From Melghiribacillus thermohalophilus (GTDB lineage Bacteria; Bacillota; Bacilli; Bacillales; Alkalibacillaceae): 64,000 bases of DNA. The notes below the pieces were generated by a model that had not been told where the DNA came from, did not search any database, and was given only the letters and a program-made list of their open reading frames with translations. Each line of letters opens with the position of its first letter. The stretch's first letter is position 1. Positions 8,638 to 18,015 of this stretch are shown here, in pieces. Where the stretch lies: the NCBI RefSeq assembly GCF_004342905.1, contig NZ_SMAN01000012.1, positions 1-64,000 of the forward strand, given 5' to 3'. The position numbers were made by a program, and so were the translations under genes.

Positions 8638-9182
8638 TCATTTTGCATACGTTTGAATTAACTCCTGATCAATCCCTTTATTTCTTCCTCTCTTCGCGAG
8701 ATAATTAAGCAGCAATTTTAACAAAAATGGCAACTTGACCACACGTGAATCCTGCATATCCAATATTAAGGCTGCATGGATTTTATTGTGCGGCAAACCT
8801 TCTTCATCCGTTTTGCCGTCTTCAATTAAACCGTACAAAATTCTCATCGACTGCTCAAACTGATGGGCAGGCTCAATTTTCACCCCAAATGTAACGTCGT
8901 TTTCATCAGATGCATTCAAAAACGTATGATTGGTTTCCTTTGGAACAACAAGCGTGTTTCCTGCTTTTAATACTTTTTCTCCTTCCCCATAAAGAATCTT
9001 CAACTCACCTTCAAGCACCTCAAAACTTTCTTCAAAATTTTTGTGGTAGTGCAAAGGCGGACCTTCCCCTCCCGGCGGCAAAAATACTTCGATATGCTCA
9101 TATGCACCGTCTGTTTCATCGCTCGTTTCCAAAAACGTAATTCTTTCTCCCGTAAATTTGTGAGTACTTCAACTTCAGACAT
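8638..9182 (-). pseudogene. Cupin-domain protein, frameshifted near its N terminus
   Basis: The body, read from 9132, is a single-domain cupin with metal-ligand motifs PPLHYHKNFEESFEVLEG and KETNHTF, and a C-terminal helical tail (about 180 residues in all). The true N terminus MSEVEVLTN lies in another frame and starts at 9182 behind AGGAGG. Restoring one T near 9152-9155 joins it as MSEVEVLTN-FTGERITFLE. This is either a one-base deletion that inactivates the gene or a sequencing error. Cupins of this type bind small molecules or act as regulators; no specific function can be assigned. Confidence 0.75.
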
Positions 9183-9426
9183 ACGCATCCTCCTTGCATG
9201 ATGGATCTTATTGTTTTCTATTTCATTATTTTATCATATTTTTATGAAAGTTCAGTTAATTTTTGTGATCTAGTTCCAACCTTTTAAGTTATGCTGAGTT
9301 ATAAATATCTTTTGTGGTCAATGATGAATCTTGGCATAAACTATCGCTAACCTTTCATTTAATTTATTGCCTTGGATAAAGGGTTATTTGCTATGGTACA
9401 ACTTGAAATTTTTCACATATTTCTGC

Positions 9427-10066
9427 TTATGATTTGGAGGGACTTGCAAGGGCGGAGAAGAGCCCTAAAACAATATATAAATAGCCACTTACCCGATTCA
9501 GTATTTTTGAACTCACTTTACTTCTCATAATCCTCTCTCTAATACTTGCTGCAAGAACAGCATACAGACCATCACTAATGAGAGCTAGTATAATAAATAT
9601 AGTTCCTAAAAACAAAAATTGTACTGCAACTGATCCGGCAGAAGGTGATATGAATTGTGGTAAGAAGGCTAAAAAAAAAGAGTGCAGTTTTAGGGTTCAT
9701 GACTTCTACAAGCGCTGATTGGTAAAAAAACTTTAATAAATTATTGGACGGAGATTTTTGAGTTTCTGAAGTTGCATGATCAGATGTAGAGAACAAAGTT
9801 TTATACCCCAAATAGATAAGATAAACAGCACCCAAGTATTTAACAATATTAAAGGCTGTTGCTGATGTCATAAGGACAGCAGAAACTCCGATTGCTCCAG
9901 CTAAAACGTGAACAATCCCCCCAAGTGAAACACCTAGAACGGATACCAGGCCTGCTTTCTTCCCTTGCTCTATACTTCTTCCCATAATGTAGAACACAGC
10001 TGGCCCTGGTATTATTAACAATGTGGCCGCAGCAATTGAAAATAGCCAAACCGTTGATAATTCCAT
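9427..10066 (-). pseudogene. LysE/RhtB-family amino acid exporter, frameshifted
   Basis: The N-terminal part from 10066 reads as a LysE/RhtB exporter with the family motif IIPGPAVFYIMGRS near residue 18 and hydrophobic helices up to NPKTALFFF. There the frame breaks in a run of nine A (9671-9679, + strand), and the remainder (LAFLPQF.., then the last two helices) continues in another frame to 9427. The joined product would be about 213 residues, normal for the family. The break is in a homopolymer, so slippage, phase variation or a sequencing error are all possible. A paralogous exporter would move an amino acid out of the cell. Confidence 0.8.
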
Positions 10067-10123
10067 GAATATTCATTCCCCTTGTAACATTTTTAGCACA
10101 TGATTTAACTTCGATAGGCCTTC

Positions 10124-10747
10124 TTACTTAAATAATCCTTTCCGTTTCTCACGCATCCACTTTGCAACCTGGATTTCCTCTTTTTGATTTGATTTTTCAA
10201 GCTCTGCAACAATCGATTTGTAATCCGTGTCACTCCGATTCTGACTCATTTTTGCTGCAGCTTGTATCGATGTAATTTCAAGTTCAAAGCCAACTATTCC
10301 TTTCATTTGCCTCCTAATAAAATCTGGATCAAACGTATCCCACAGCCTGCCATTTTCTCGATGAGACTCATAGTGTTTAAGCATATTACCTAAAGCCGAT
10401 ATCAGCTCGTCATCAGTGATGACACGCGATGTTCCATACGCATGTACAGCTATATAGTTCCATGTAGGAACATCTTCCTTTTCATACCAACTGGATGAAA
10501 TGTAAGCATGCGGTCCTTGAAAAATGAGTAGCACATCACGATTATGATCCAACGTTTTTTTCTGCATGTTTCCATATGCAATGTGCCCAGTCGCATATAA
10601 TTTCCCCTTTTCAGCACGAATTTCTACAGGAATATGTGTTGCCAACGGTCGATGTTCATCCAAAGAAATCAATATAGCAAACGGGTAAGACTTCATGATT
10701 TGAACTGCTTCATCATGATCCAAACGATCTTTTTCAGAGATGTACAC
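10124..10747 (-). CDS. PaiB-like FMN-binding regulator
   Basis: A PaiB/YP_028783-type protein of about 207 residues with a split-barrel flavin-binding fold. Family landmarks are FAILIS..RPLATHIPVE near the N terminus, GHIAYGN and WYEKEDVPTWNYIAVHAYG in the middle and GFELEI toward the end. PaiB represses sporulation and degradative-enzyme genes in Bacillus; here this is inferred. The frame opens at 10795, but an AAAAGG site fits the GTG at 10747, giving the family-typical MYIS start; the ATG at 10756 abuts the site. It is divergent from the MocR regulator gene. Confidence 0.87.
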   Translation of the reverse strand: MYISEKDRLDHDEAVQIMKSYPFAILISLDEHRPLATHIPVEIRAEKGKLYATGHIAYGNMQKKTLDHNRDVLLIFQGPHAYISSSWYEKEDVPTWNYIAVHAYGTSRVITDDELISALGNMLKHYESHRENGRLWDTFDPDFIRRQMKGIVGFELEITSIQAAAKMSQNRSDTDYKSIVAELEKSNQKEEIQVAKWMREKRKGLFK

Positions 10748-10892
10748 AATAATCATCCTTTTCAACTTGTCATTGTGTTCAATAAATACAAGCATTAAAT
10801 ATAAATTAAAATCTGTAAAAATATAATACTATACAAACTGACATAAATATAGATACAATAATAATAAAATATACATGTCAGAGGGGATGTAA

Positions 10893-12275
10893 ATGAAAAA
10901 TATCATTTTTCATTTAAATGACAACGGCCCAAAATATAAGCAAATCTACGAAAGATTAAAATCATTTATTGAGCAAGGTGACCTAAAGACGAATGAACCA
11001 TTACCCTCTATTCGTCAACTGGCAGATTCCTTAAATGTGAGCCGTAATACAACTTTAATGGCATATGAACTCCTTGTTGCGGAAGGTTATATACGTGGAG
11101 AGAGCCGAAAAGGTTATTTTGTAAATGAGTTAGAGCCCCTTTTATACCAGGAAACTCACAACCCTTCTGATTATCACGAGCAAACAAAGCCCGTTCAGCC
11201 ATTTTGTATTGATTTCCGTGCAGACGTGGTTGATCAACAGCATTTCCCTTTAAAGACTTGGAGGAGACTCTCAAACCAGGTATTAACGGTAAAGGACTGT
11301 TTTCGATACGGGGACCCTTTTGGAGAATTATGTCTGCGCGAACAAATTGCAGGTTATTTATTCCAGTCCCGAGGGGTGAAAACTGATCCAAATGCAATTG
11401 TTATCGGAAGTAGTACTCAACAAATGCTTATATACCTTGGGCATATATTGAAGGATGAGTTCCAGAGTATTATTGTTGAAGATCCTGGCTTTGACGGTGC
11501 TAGGGAAGCATTTCAATTCCATCGTTTTATGTTTGAAACTTTGCCGGTTTATGAAACAGGTGCTGAGCTGTCACACCTAGATCAAATGAAATCACGATTA
11601 ATTTATGTAACCCCTTCTCATCAAAGTCCCATGGGAGTAAGCATGACTATTCAACAACGGCACATGCTTATTCATTGGGTAAACAAAATGCGTGGATATA
11701 TTCTCGAAGACGATTATGATAGTGAATACCGTTATACACAAAAACCATTTCCTGCTCTTGCTTCTATTGATTCAACAAGGGTCATTTATTTAGGGAATTT
11801 CTCAAAATCATTCCTTCCGGGAATCCGTTTAAGTTACATGGTGTTGCCGAAACCCCTATTAGATCGCTATAAACATCAATTCCGTCTTTTCGAAAGTACG
11901 ACTTCAATACTTAACCAACTCACTATGGCTAAATTTATGAAAAATGGAGAATGGATTCGCCACCTTAAACGTATGCGTCTGGTATATAAACGAAAAATGC
12001 AACACCTAGTAACAGTATTAAATAAAGAATTTGAGCAAAACATTTCCATTATTGGTGAACAATCGGGGTTATTTTTATTGGTGAAAGTACACTTGAACCG
12101 TTCAGAAGAATGGCTAATCGAGAGTGCTTGTGCTTATGGTGTCAAAGTGTATCCTACCTCTCGTTACTTTGTTAAAAACTATCCTGAAAAACCCATGATT
12201 AAACTTGGATTTAGTCATCTTTCTTTTGATGACATCCAACTTGGTGTAGAGCTCTTAAAAAAAGCTTGGTTGTAA
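10893..12275 (+). CDS. MocR-family regulator (GntR HTH plus aminotransferase domain)
   Basis: A 460-residue fusion: an N-terminal GntR winged helix (PLPSIRQLADSLNVSRN, residues 34-50) and a C-terminal fold-type I aminotransferase-like domain that binds PLP, with the Schiff-base Lys in YLGNFSKSFLPG. Such proteins regulate vitamin B6, GABA or amino-acid export genes. AGAGGGG precedes the ATG. The divergent intergenic region holds repeated ATACAA elements (about 10830-10860), a layout typical for MocR operators. The neighbouring PaiB and the broken LysE exporter may be its targets; in other genomes MocR-LysE pairs are common. Confidence 0.92.
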   Translation: MKNIIFHLNDNGPKYKQIYERLKSFIEQGDLKTNEPLPSIRQLADSLNVSRNTTLMAYELLVAEGYIRGESRKGYFVNELEPLLYQETHNPSDYHEQTKPVQPFCIDFRADVVDQQHFPLKTWRRLSNQVLTVKDCFRYGDPFGELCLREQIAGYLFQSRGVKTDPNAIVIGSSTQQMLIYLGHILKDEFQSIIVEDPGFDGAREAFQFHRFMFETLPVYETGAELSHLDQMKSRLIYVTPSHQSPMGVSMTIQQRHMLIHWVNKMRGYILEDDYDSEYRYTQKPFPALASIDSTRVIYLGNFSKSFLPGIRLSYMVLPKPLLDRYKHQFRLFESTTSILNQLTMAKFMKNGEWIRHLKRMRLVYKRKMQHLVTVLNKEFEQNISIIGEQSGLFLLVKVHLNRSEEWLIESACAYGVKVYPTSRYFVKNYPEKPMIKLGFSHLSFDDIQLGVELLKKAWL

Positions 12276-12381
12276 TAACACTCATGAGCGGATCTATCAA
12301 AATATGCGGAAGCTAAGAAGAAGGGAAGGCAGAGGTTCAAATGTGAATAATGAAAGGCAAATAAACAAGAGATGATGAGGC

Positions 12382-12658
12382 TCAGTATAACAATGCAAAG
12401 TCTCCCTTTTCGATTATCGATGCATGTCGGAAGATTATGCCCCCAAAGATAACTTGAACCGTTTTTACATCATCTTTGATGACAGTCCAACCCTCTTCCT
12501 GTTTTTGTTTCTTAATGGCTTGATTCAACTGGGTAAAAATGTCCCCCCAATAAAGAAGCTAATATCTCATGCATATACGTCTTGATGCAATCTTCAAGTT
12601 CGATTAAGTTATCAGTGTTATTTATTATTTCATACGATATTAATTTAATCTTTTCCAT
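12382..12658 (-). pseudogene. Remnant of an ISLre2/UPF0236-type transposase N terminus
   Basis: Read on the minus strand from 12658, the start MEKIKLISYEIINN and LIELEDCIKTYMHEILASLL match my memory of the ISLre2-family (UPF0236) transposase N terminus. A frameshift near 12545 moves the rest into another frame (QLNQAIKKQKQEEGWTV, VQVIFGGIIF), which then stops at 12382. The catalytic domain and inverted repeats are missing, so this is a dead fragment of about 90 codons. Confidence 0.65.
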
Positions 12659-12811
12659 GGGAAGGACTCTCTCTCTTCCAAACATACACTTATGATAGAG
12701 TGCCTTCCCTCATTTACCATAATTTAGACTAAAGATCCTCAAGAAATATTTTGCACATAGGTTTACTATTATCTGTTTTCCACCTGGGGTGCGGTGAATT
12801 TTTACATGTGC

Positions 12812-12840
12812 AAACAGCTGAAAAACCACAGGAGATACCT
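12812..12840 (-). terminator. Possible terminator after adaA
   Basis: Minus-strand ACAGG and CCTGT pair around a five-base loop, followed by GGTTTTT. The stem is short, so this is tentative. Confidence 0.4.
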
Positions 12841-12849
12841 GTTTGATAG

Positions 12850-13419
12850 CTACATTTTCCTGTATTCCCCGGGTGAACAGCCTGTCACATTTTTAAATGC
12901 TTTGTAAAAACTAGATAAATTCTCATAACCGACCTGAAAGCCAATTTCCGTGCTGCTCAGATCGGTGGTTTTTAGAAGCAAAACGGCTTTCTGGATTCGA
13001 ACCTTCTCTAGATACTGTCGGGGTGTGAATCCTGTTTTTTCTTTAAACAGCCTGTTTAGATAAAATGGGCTTAACCCCACGTCCTGAGCCAGATTTTTTA
13101 ATTGGATTTTTTCATCATAACGGTTTTCCAGAATCGTTTGAACATCCTCTACTATTTCCTGTGATGGATCGTAGTGCCTGACATATATATCAGGACGACA
13201 TCTCTTGCACGGGCGAAACCCTTCTCTCAAAGCCTCTTGAGCATACTTAAAGAAACGGACATTGTTTAATTGCGGGGTTCTGGATTTGCAGGAAGGTCGG
13301 CAAAAAATCCCTGTTGTTTTAACGGCATAAAAGAATTCTCCATCGTAACGGGCATCACAAGTAACCGTGGCTTTCCACATGACTTCTGCTGTTAGTTTAT
13401 CTGATATGTTCATGAGCAT
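12850..13419 (-). CDS. adaA: AdaA-like methylphosphotriester acceptor and activator
   Basis: A 189-residue two-domain Ada protein. The N-terminal zinc domain has the acceptor Cys in TGIFCRPSCKSR (residues 33-44) and the second Cys pair in RPCKRCRPD near residue 70. The C-terminal AraC-type double helix-turn-helix runs from about residue 95 to the end. It takes methyl groups from DNA phosphotriesters and then activates alkylation-repair genes. The O6-alkylguanine transferase half (AdaB) is not fused and not adjacent. Its start overlaps the permease stop by 23 bases, so the two share a transcript. Confidence 0.92.
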   Translation of the reverse strand: MLMNISDKLTAEVMWKATVTCDARYDGEFFYAVKTTGIFCRPSCKSRTPQLNNVRFFKYAQEALREGFRPCKRCRPDIYVRHYDPSQEIVEDVQTILENRYDEKIQLKNLAQDVGLSPFYLNRLFKEKTGFTPRQYLEKVRIQKAVLLLKTTDLSSTEIGFQVGYENLSSFYKAFKNVTGCSPGEYRKM

Positions 13420-14683
13420 CCATCCTCCCGGGTTCCGAACGTTTCTTTTGCAGGAACATCATATATCCGAAATAGAGCCCCGTAATTATAATCGGCACCG
13501 AGATGAACCATTCAAAAAAAGGAAGTACCAGGAGACAAAGAATAAGGGAAAGCGCTGAACACCACCGTGGTAGTGTTTGTCCTTTGAAAAGCCTGACTCC
13601 GGCAGCCATTGAAAATATATAGACAAAAATGCCAAGGGATGTCGGAATAAACAGGAAATCATCAAAGGTCATCGAAAAAAAGTCTGTCATCACAACACCT
13701 GCTGAAGCAAACCCAATGACAAAAACAACCATCCGTCGGGGAATTTGTTGAACCGGATGCAAAACAGATAATATTTTGGGAAAAGCTCCATCCCTGCTCA
13801 GAGAATATCCCAGCTGAGTTAAACTGGCCACAAACGCATTGGATGTACCTGTACAAATCATAAAGGCCATAATCCCTGTAGTCATCTTTGCGCCTATTCC
13901 CAGTCTTTCTCCAATCATCACGCCGAGGGGAGAAAGATTACGTTCCATACTTCCATATGTCCCTGTTCCAATGGTGACGATACTTAATGCTAAAAACAAT
14001 GTTCCAATAATGACCGCACTAATGATGGTACTCCGCACAATATTGTTTTCAGGCTTTTTAAAATGATCGGCCAGATTCGTGATCGCTTCCCAGCCAAAAA
14101 ATGACCATAAAATAAAAGTCATCGCTTTCCCGACAGAAAACCACCCATGGGGAAGAAAAGGTGAAAACTGCTCCCACTCCATCATCGGAAATGCAGCGAA
14201 AACAGCAATTAACAGTATTAAGAGCAAACATGTACTGAGAACGAGTGCCACTTTTCCGCTTACCTGGACCCCATAATAATTCGTGATACCGGCAATGGTT
14301 AATATCAATATAGCAATTAAAGGTGTGACTCGCAGCGGCAAATCAAAGGCGTGACTGACATAAAATGCCCCGGTTAACGATACAATGGTCTGTCCCACGG
14401 CAGCCGTAACAAAATAAAACCATCCCACCAGATTTCCGGAATGAAAACCAAATGCCTTTCTTACAAATGTTGCTGCCCCTCCAGCATCAGGATAATCACG
14501 TGCCAGACAGGCAAATGAGTAGGCTAGAGGAAAACTGAGAATGATCACTAGCAACCAGGACAATATAGATGCCGGACCTGCAATCGAAGCCGTCACCCCT
14601 GATAAAAACAGAACACCAGAACCTAAAACGGCCGCCATATAAAGGGCAATACCTTGATATAAACCTATGGGCTGTTTTTCCAT
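13397..14683 (-). CDS. APC-superfamily amino acid permease
   Basis: A 428-residue inner-membrane permease with about 12 hydrophobic helices. The first helix has the APC glycine-rich unwinding motif (AAVLGSGVLFLSG, residues 14-26), and AFACLARDYPDAGGAATFVRKAFG follows helix two as in the family. It probably takes up or exchanges an amino acid driven by cations; the substrate is not evident. It lies upstream of adaA in an overlapping unit, which is unusual company for a DNA-repair regulator. Confidence 0.9.
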   Translation of the reverse strand: MEKQPIGLYQGIALYMAAVLGSGVLFLSGVTASIAGPASILSWLLVIILSFPLAYSFACLARDYPDAGGAATFVRKAFGFHSGNLVGWFYFVTAAVGQTIVSLTGAFYVSHAFDLPLRVTPLIAILILTIAGITNYYGVQVSGKVALVLSTCLLLILLIAVFAAFPMMEWEQFSPFLPHGWFSVGKAMTFILWSFFGWEAITNLADHFKKPENNIVRSTIISAVIIGTLFLALSIVTIGTGTYGSMERNLSPLGVMIGERLGIGAKMTTGIMAFMICTGTSNAFVASLTQLGYSLSRDGAFPKILSVLHPVQQIPRRMVVFVIGFASAGVVMTDFFSMTFDDFLFIPTSLGIFVYIFSMAAGVRLFKGQTLPRWCSALSLILCLLVLPFFEWFISVPIIITGLYFGYMMFLQKKRSEPGRMDAHEHIR

Positions 14684-15087
14684 CTTGATTCCCTGCCTTT
14701 TCTCTTTTGACCTAATCCTAACAGCCCATTTATGTAAGATTCACTTCTTTTTTTGCTCTTTCATTTTGACCCATACATTCAAAGTTATTTGATCGATTAC
14801 TCTTCTGCCTCCATTTTCAACAAGCTTTATCCCTCTGATCGGATCTCCCTGTACTAGAGAACAGTCCATATAGATTCTTATAATATAAAATAATGACTCC
14901 CGATATCTGAAATAACCACGTTTCCAAAGATGAATTCCCCTTAAATTTTCTCTCTTCCTGCCTTCTTAATTGAATAGGATCTTGACAAATTGTTTGATCA
15001 TACAAAACGAAACTAAAAAAAGTGAGACATATTTACCTTAGACACAGTCTAAAATATTGAAGAATTCCTCATTGAAGGTAGGTGTTT

Positions 15088-15225
15088 TTGATATTGTTCA
15101 ATTCGAATCAACTTTCTAACAGAAAAAATGACTTTGAAAACATTATGATCATATATGGAGAAGATCTAAAACGTTTAATTTATACCTATGTACATGATTG
15201 GAACGAAACAGAGGATTTTGAATAA
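15088..15225 (+). pseudogene. N-terminal stub of an ECF-type sigma factor
   Basis: From a TTG at 15088, behind AAGGTAGG, the frame reads about 45 residues. The segment DFENIMIIYGEDLKRLIYTY followed by VHDWNETEDFE resembles the start of region 2 of ECF/sigma-70 factors. It ends at a stop exactly where the next helices (IVQEVF in relatives) should begin. The rest of the sigma factor is absent and an opposite-strand gene follows 33 bp later. A perfect palindrome TTAGACacaGTCTAA at 15038-15052 lies upstream. The remaining intergenic stretch back to 14684 shows no gene. Confidence 0.55.
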
Positions 15226-15258
15226 GAACAACAAAAACTTTAATCATTATCCCTGACG

Positions 15259-15750
15259 TTATTTTACTTTTTCCTTTACTTTATTAATCAATTCAATTTC
15301 ATTAAAAGTTCCTTGCAAACCTTTTATTTTAGATTTAAACTTACTGTTCTTTTTTGGCACAATTGATACATTAGTTAGTTCGTAGTAATATCCATCTGAG
15401 CCTTTTGAAAGAAACATTAAATACTCTTTACCTATATCCACAAAATTATATGCTTGATTTAAAATGATCTCTTTTTCCGGCTTACCTTTTATGACCTCTT
15501 TTATTTTTAGTGTAGAAAATTGCCTTTTTAGCCCAGCTTCTTTTTCTACTTTAGATTCTTTCATTTTTTTATCTTTTACTTTAACTATCGCGATTAAATC
15601 TGAATCTTTAATTAATTCATCTATATCTTTGTGAGGCCAATCCCCCTGGACTTCTGGAGATTCACTGTCATAGTTTATGATTAACCCGACAGATATCAAT
15701 GATCCAATAGTAAATAAGCATGCTAAAAATATAAACCTACTTTTTTTCAC
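15259..15750 (-). CDS. Hypothetical exported or membrane-anchored protein
   Basis: A 163-residue protein that I do not recognise. The first 26 residues (MKKSRFIFLACLFTIGSLIS..) form an uncleaved signal anchor or signal peptide; there is no clear lipobox. The rest is lysine-rich and appears globular, with IKEVIKGKPEKEIILNQ and KEYLMFLSKG resembling the small beta-domain found in some exported Bacillus proteins. The start is GTG at 15750 with AAAGGGAG upstream. Base composition is AT-rich. It faces the truncated sigma fragment; a sigma/anti-sigma or sensor link is possible but unproven. Confidence 0.75.
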   Translation of the reverse strand: MKKSRFIFLACLFTIGSLISVGLIINYDSESPEVQGDWPHKDIDELIKDSDLIAIVKVKDKKMKESKVEKEAGLKRQFSTLKIKEVIKGKPEKEIILNQAYNFVDIGKEYLMFLSKGSDGYYYELTNVSIVPKKNSKFKSKIKGLQGTFNEIELINKVKEKVK

Positions 15751-15842
15751 TTAAAATTACTCCCTTTCATCAAGTAAAACCTCTATTTGCATTTAGATCA
15801 TCTGAGGACATAAACATATAAAGAGAGGAAGGCTGATTTGTT

Positions 15843-16083
15843 TCAGGGTTGGGAAGGCTTAATTTCATAAGTGAGTGGAATGCTTATAAGGAGTGAATGC
15901 ATGTTTCCAGTTTTTTCTAAAGTGATTCCTTCTGCAATGGGTTCCATTGTGATGTTCAAATTATTGGTTCTTTGAACAACATTCCAATCATGTATGTACT
16001 TGTCTTCTGGATTCAGGTAGTTATAACTACTGGCCAGCAGCCATCAGAAACATAAACATAATCACCGGGAATTTTCGTTTCAT
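15843..16083 (-). pseudogene. Small secreted protein, frameshifted after the signal peptide
   Basis: The ATG at 16083 has GGAGG seven bases upstream and reads MKRKFPVIMFMFLMAAGQ then stops. In the next frame the text continues SSYNYLNPEDKYIHDWNVVQ and ends ...TYEIKPSQP at 15843. A one-base change near 16035 would join them into a protein of about 80 residues with a signal peptide. I do not recognise the family. A short + strand open stretch at about 16110-16180 (YKASNDGVMDIRFSN) may be another fragment, but it has no start signal. Confidence 0.5.
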
Positions 16084-16401
16084 CTAATAACCTCCACAGT
16101 AACGATCTTCCGTTACAAAGCAAGCAATGATGGAGTGATGGACATCCGATTTAGCAATCCTGTAACTAAGGAAACATTAGAATAATGCTGTGCTGTTCCT
16201 GCAGACATTTATAACCTTTATTTAACTGATGACGAATGATTTGAATGAGATTTACTGCCTCCCCTCCATGTTACCATATTGCAGTAGCACAAGTTTATTA
16301 ACGAATCATATATTACATTTTTTTACAAACCATTTTTCATAGGCAAATGACCATTAATGTGCTATGGTTTGTATATGACAATAAAAAAGTGGATGAAAGC
16401 T

Positions 16402-16441
16402 GTCGCCCGTTTGTCTTTTTTGACCAATCGGGCGGCATTTT
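16402..16441 (+). terminator. GC-rich hairpin 40 bp upstream of the MFS gene
   Basis: GTCGCCCG (16402-16409) pairs with CGGGCGGC (16429-16436) and is followed by ATTTT. It could terminate upstream transcription or act as an attenuator in the leader of the MFS gene; no competing structure was identified. Confidence 0.55.
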
Positions 16442-16481
16442 CTAGTTCAAGATGATGTTTATGTAAAAGGTGGAGAACGAT

Positions 16482-17672
16482 ATGCAGCAGAATGCAAGAT
16501 TGTGGACGTTGCCCTTTGTCTTGTTAATTTTGGGGAACGGCTTTACGTTTATGAGCTTTCAGATGCTTATTCCAACCCTTCCCCCGTACATTGAAGATAT
16601 CGGAGCTACGGCGACACAGGTCGGTCTGGTGACAACCCTGTTTTCTATAGGGGCGATTATGATTCGGCCATATATCGGCTTTTTACTGGAAAGCCAGACT
16701 CGGAAAAAACTCGTTTTAATCGGTTCGTTGTCGTTACTCTTACTAACGATGGTGTATCCGCTCACTCAAATTATTTTCCTCCTTCTGTTTTTGCGTTTTA
16801 TTCATGGTGTGGCCTGGGGCTGGTCTACAACAGTAAATGGGACAGCGGGCGTGGATTTAGTTCCCAGAAGCAGAATTGGAGAAGGAATGGGATACTTCGG
16901 TCTTTCCGCTACAATCGGAATGATTATTGCTCCCAGCCTCGGCATTTTTATTTTTCAAAACTATTCCTTTAACCTGTTGATTATGATATCTGCAGTTTTA
17001 GGTACAGTAGGATTTATACTGTTTTCATTGACGGCCTTTCGCACACCCGAGGCTGTTCAGAAAACTTCCATAAAGGATACAAAATTTTCTTTTTTTGGAT
17101 CATTGATTGACAGAAACAGCTGGTACCCGGCCTTTGTGACGCTGATGACCACCTTTGCCTATGGATCTATTATTACGTTCCTGGTCATCTTTGGGGAAAA
17201 CCGGGGGATTGAACATATTTTTCTTTTCTATCTGGTGAATGCCATTATGGCGACCATTTTCCGTCCACTGTCCGGAAGGTTTTATGACTTAAAGGGGCCA
17301 TGGCTTCTGATTCTGGGTTCTTCGCTGATTGCGTTTGTGGCTATGTGGATTCTTGTGTATGCCCATCATTCCTGGATGCTCGCCCTTTCCGGAGGATTAT
17401 TCGGAATTGGATTCGGTTCGATGATGCCCGGACTGCAGGCCTGGGTAATTTCTAAAACGACTGTCGAACGCAGTGGAGTCGCCAATGGTATGTTTTATTC
17501 TGCCATCGATCTGGGGATCGGGATGAGCGGCATTTTGTTCGGTTCCATAGCTCAAATGTTCTCCCTGGAGCTCGGCAGTGTATTTGCCATGTCCAGTTTC
17601 TTCTTCTTAATCGTTTTCTTGCTCACCTGGATGGACTACAAAAAAGAAAAAACGCTGACTGGACAGATGTAA
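16482..17672 (+). CDS. MFS transporter
   Basis: A 396-residue major-facilitator protein with 12 hydrophobic helices. The loop between helices 2 and 3 carries the motif-A-like RPYIGFLLESQTRKK, and its repeat in the second half reads RPLSGRFYDLKGPW. It resembles YfkF/ staphyloferrin- and drug-type exporters of Bacillus, but no substrate can be named. The frame opens at a GTG (16470) inside the AAAGGTGGAG ribosome site, so the ATG at 16482 is preferred. A strong terminator follows directly, making it monocistronic. Confidence 0.92.
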   Translation: MQQNARLWTLPFVLLILGNGFTFMSFQMLIPTLPPYIEDIGATATQVGLVTTLFSIGAIMIRPYIGFLLESQTRKKLVLIGSLSLLLLTMVYPLTQIIFLLLFLRFIHGVAWGWSTTVNGTAGVDLVPRSRIGEGMGYFGLSATIGMIIAPSLGIFIFQNYSFNLLIMISAVLGTVGFILFSLTAFRTPEAVQKTSIKDTKFSFFGSLIDRNSWYPAFVTLMTTFAYGSIITFLVIFGENRGIEHIFLFYLVNAIMATIFRPLSGRFYDLKGPWLLILGSSLIAFVAMWILVYAHHSWMLALSGGLFGIGFGSMMPGLQAWVISKTTVERSGVANGMFYSAIDLGIGMSGILFGSIAQMFSLELGSVFAMSSFFFLIVFLLTWMDYKKEKTLTGQM

Positions 17673-17673
17673 T

Positions 17674-17705
17674 AACCCCCGTATGCTCACATCCATACGG
17701 GGGTT
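17674..17705 (+). terminator. Terminator after the MFS gene
   Basis: AACCCCCGTATG and CATACGGGGGTT form a perfect 12-bp stem with an eight-base loop. The T-run is short. Confidence 0.8.
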
Positions 17706-18000
17706 ACATATGTGCACGTCCCCCAAATTCATATTCAAATTTATCAAACCTCACACATATCATGTTGATTGATGGGTGGAATATGATTGACGGCTGCCTT
17801 ATTGTTGCCCTCGAAATCATAAATAATATTCTGTTGATCAATTAAGAAGATTGACACAAATTGGTGTTTGATTGGTAAAGTTGTTGTTCGATCTGGAAGT
17901 AAAGAGGGATTTGCTAAATTGACAGGCAAAAGGTTTCTTTTTGTCTAGATAAAAAGGTTTCTATAGGAAGAAAGTCGAATCATACGTTAGGACCATATGA
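17706..18000. other. Intergenic stretch with a doubtful small ORF
   Basis: About 300 bp between the MFS terminator and the GltB-like gene. A minus-strand open frame (17744-17929, from TTG) encodes 61 residues ending HIPPINQHDMCEV, with no ribosome site; it may be a gene fragment. Nothing else is seen. Confidence 0.3.
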
Positions 18001-18015
18001 AGGAGGATGTTTCTG

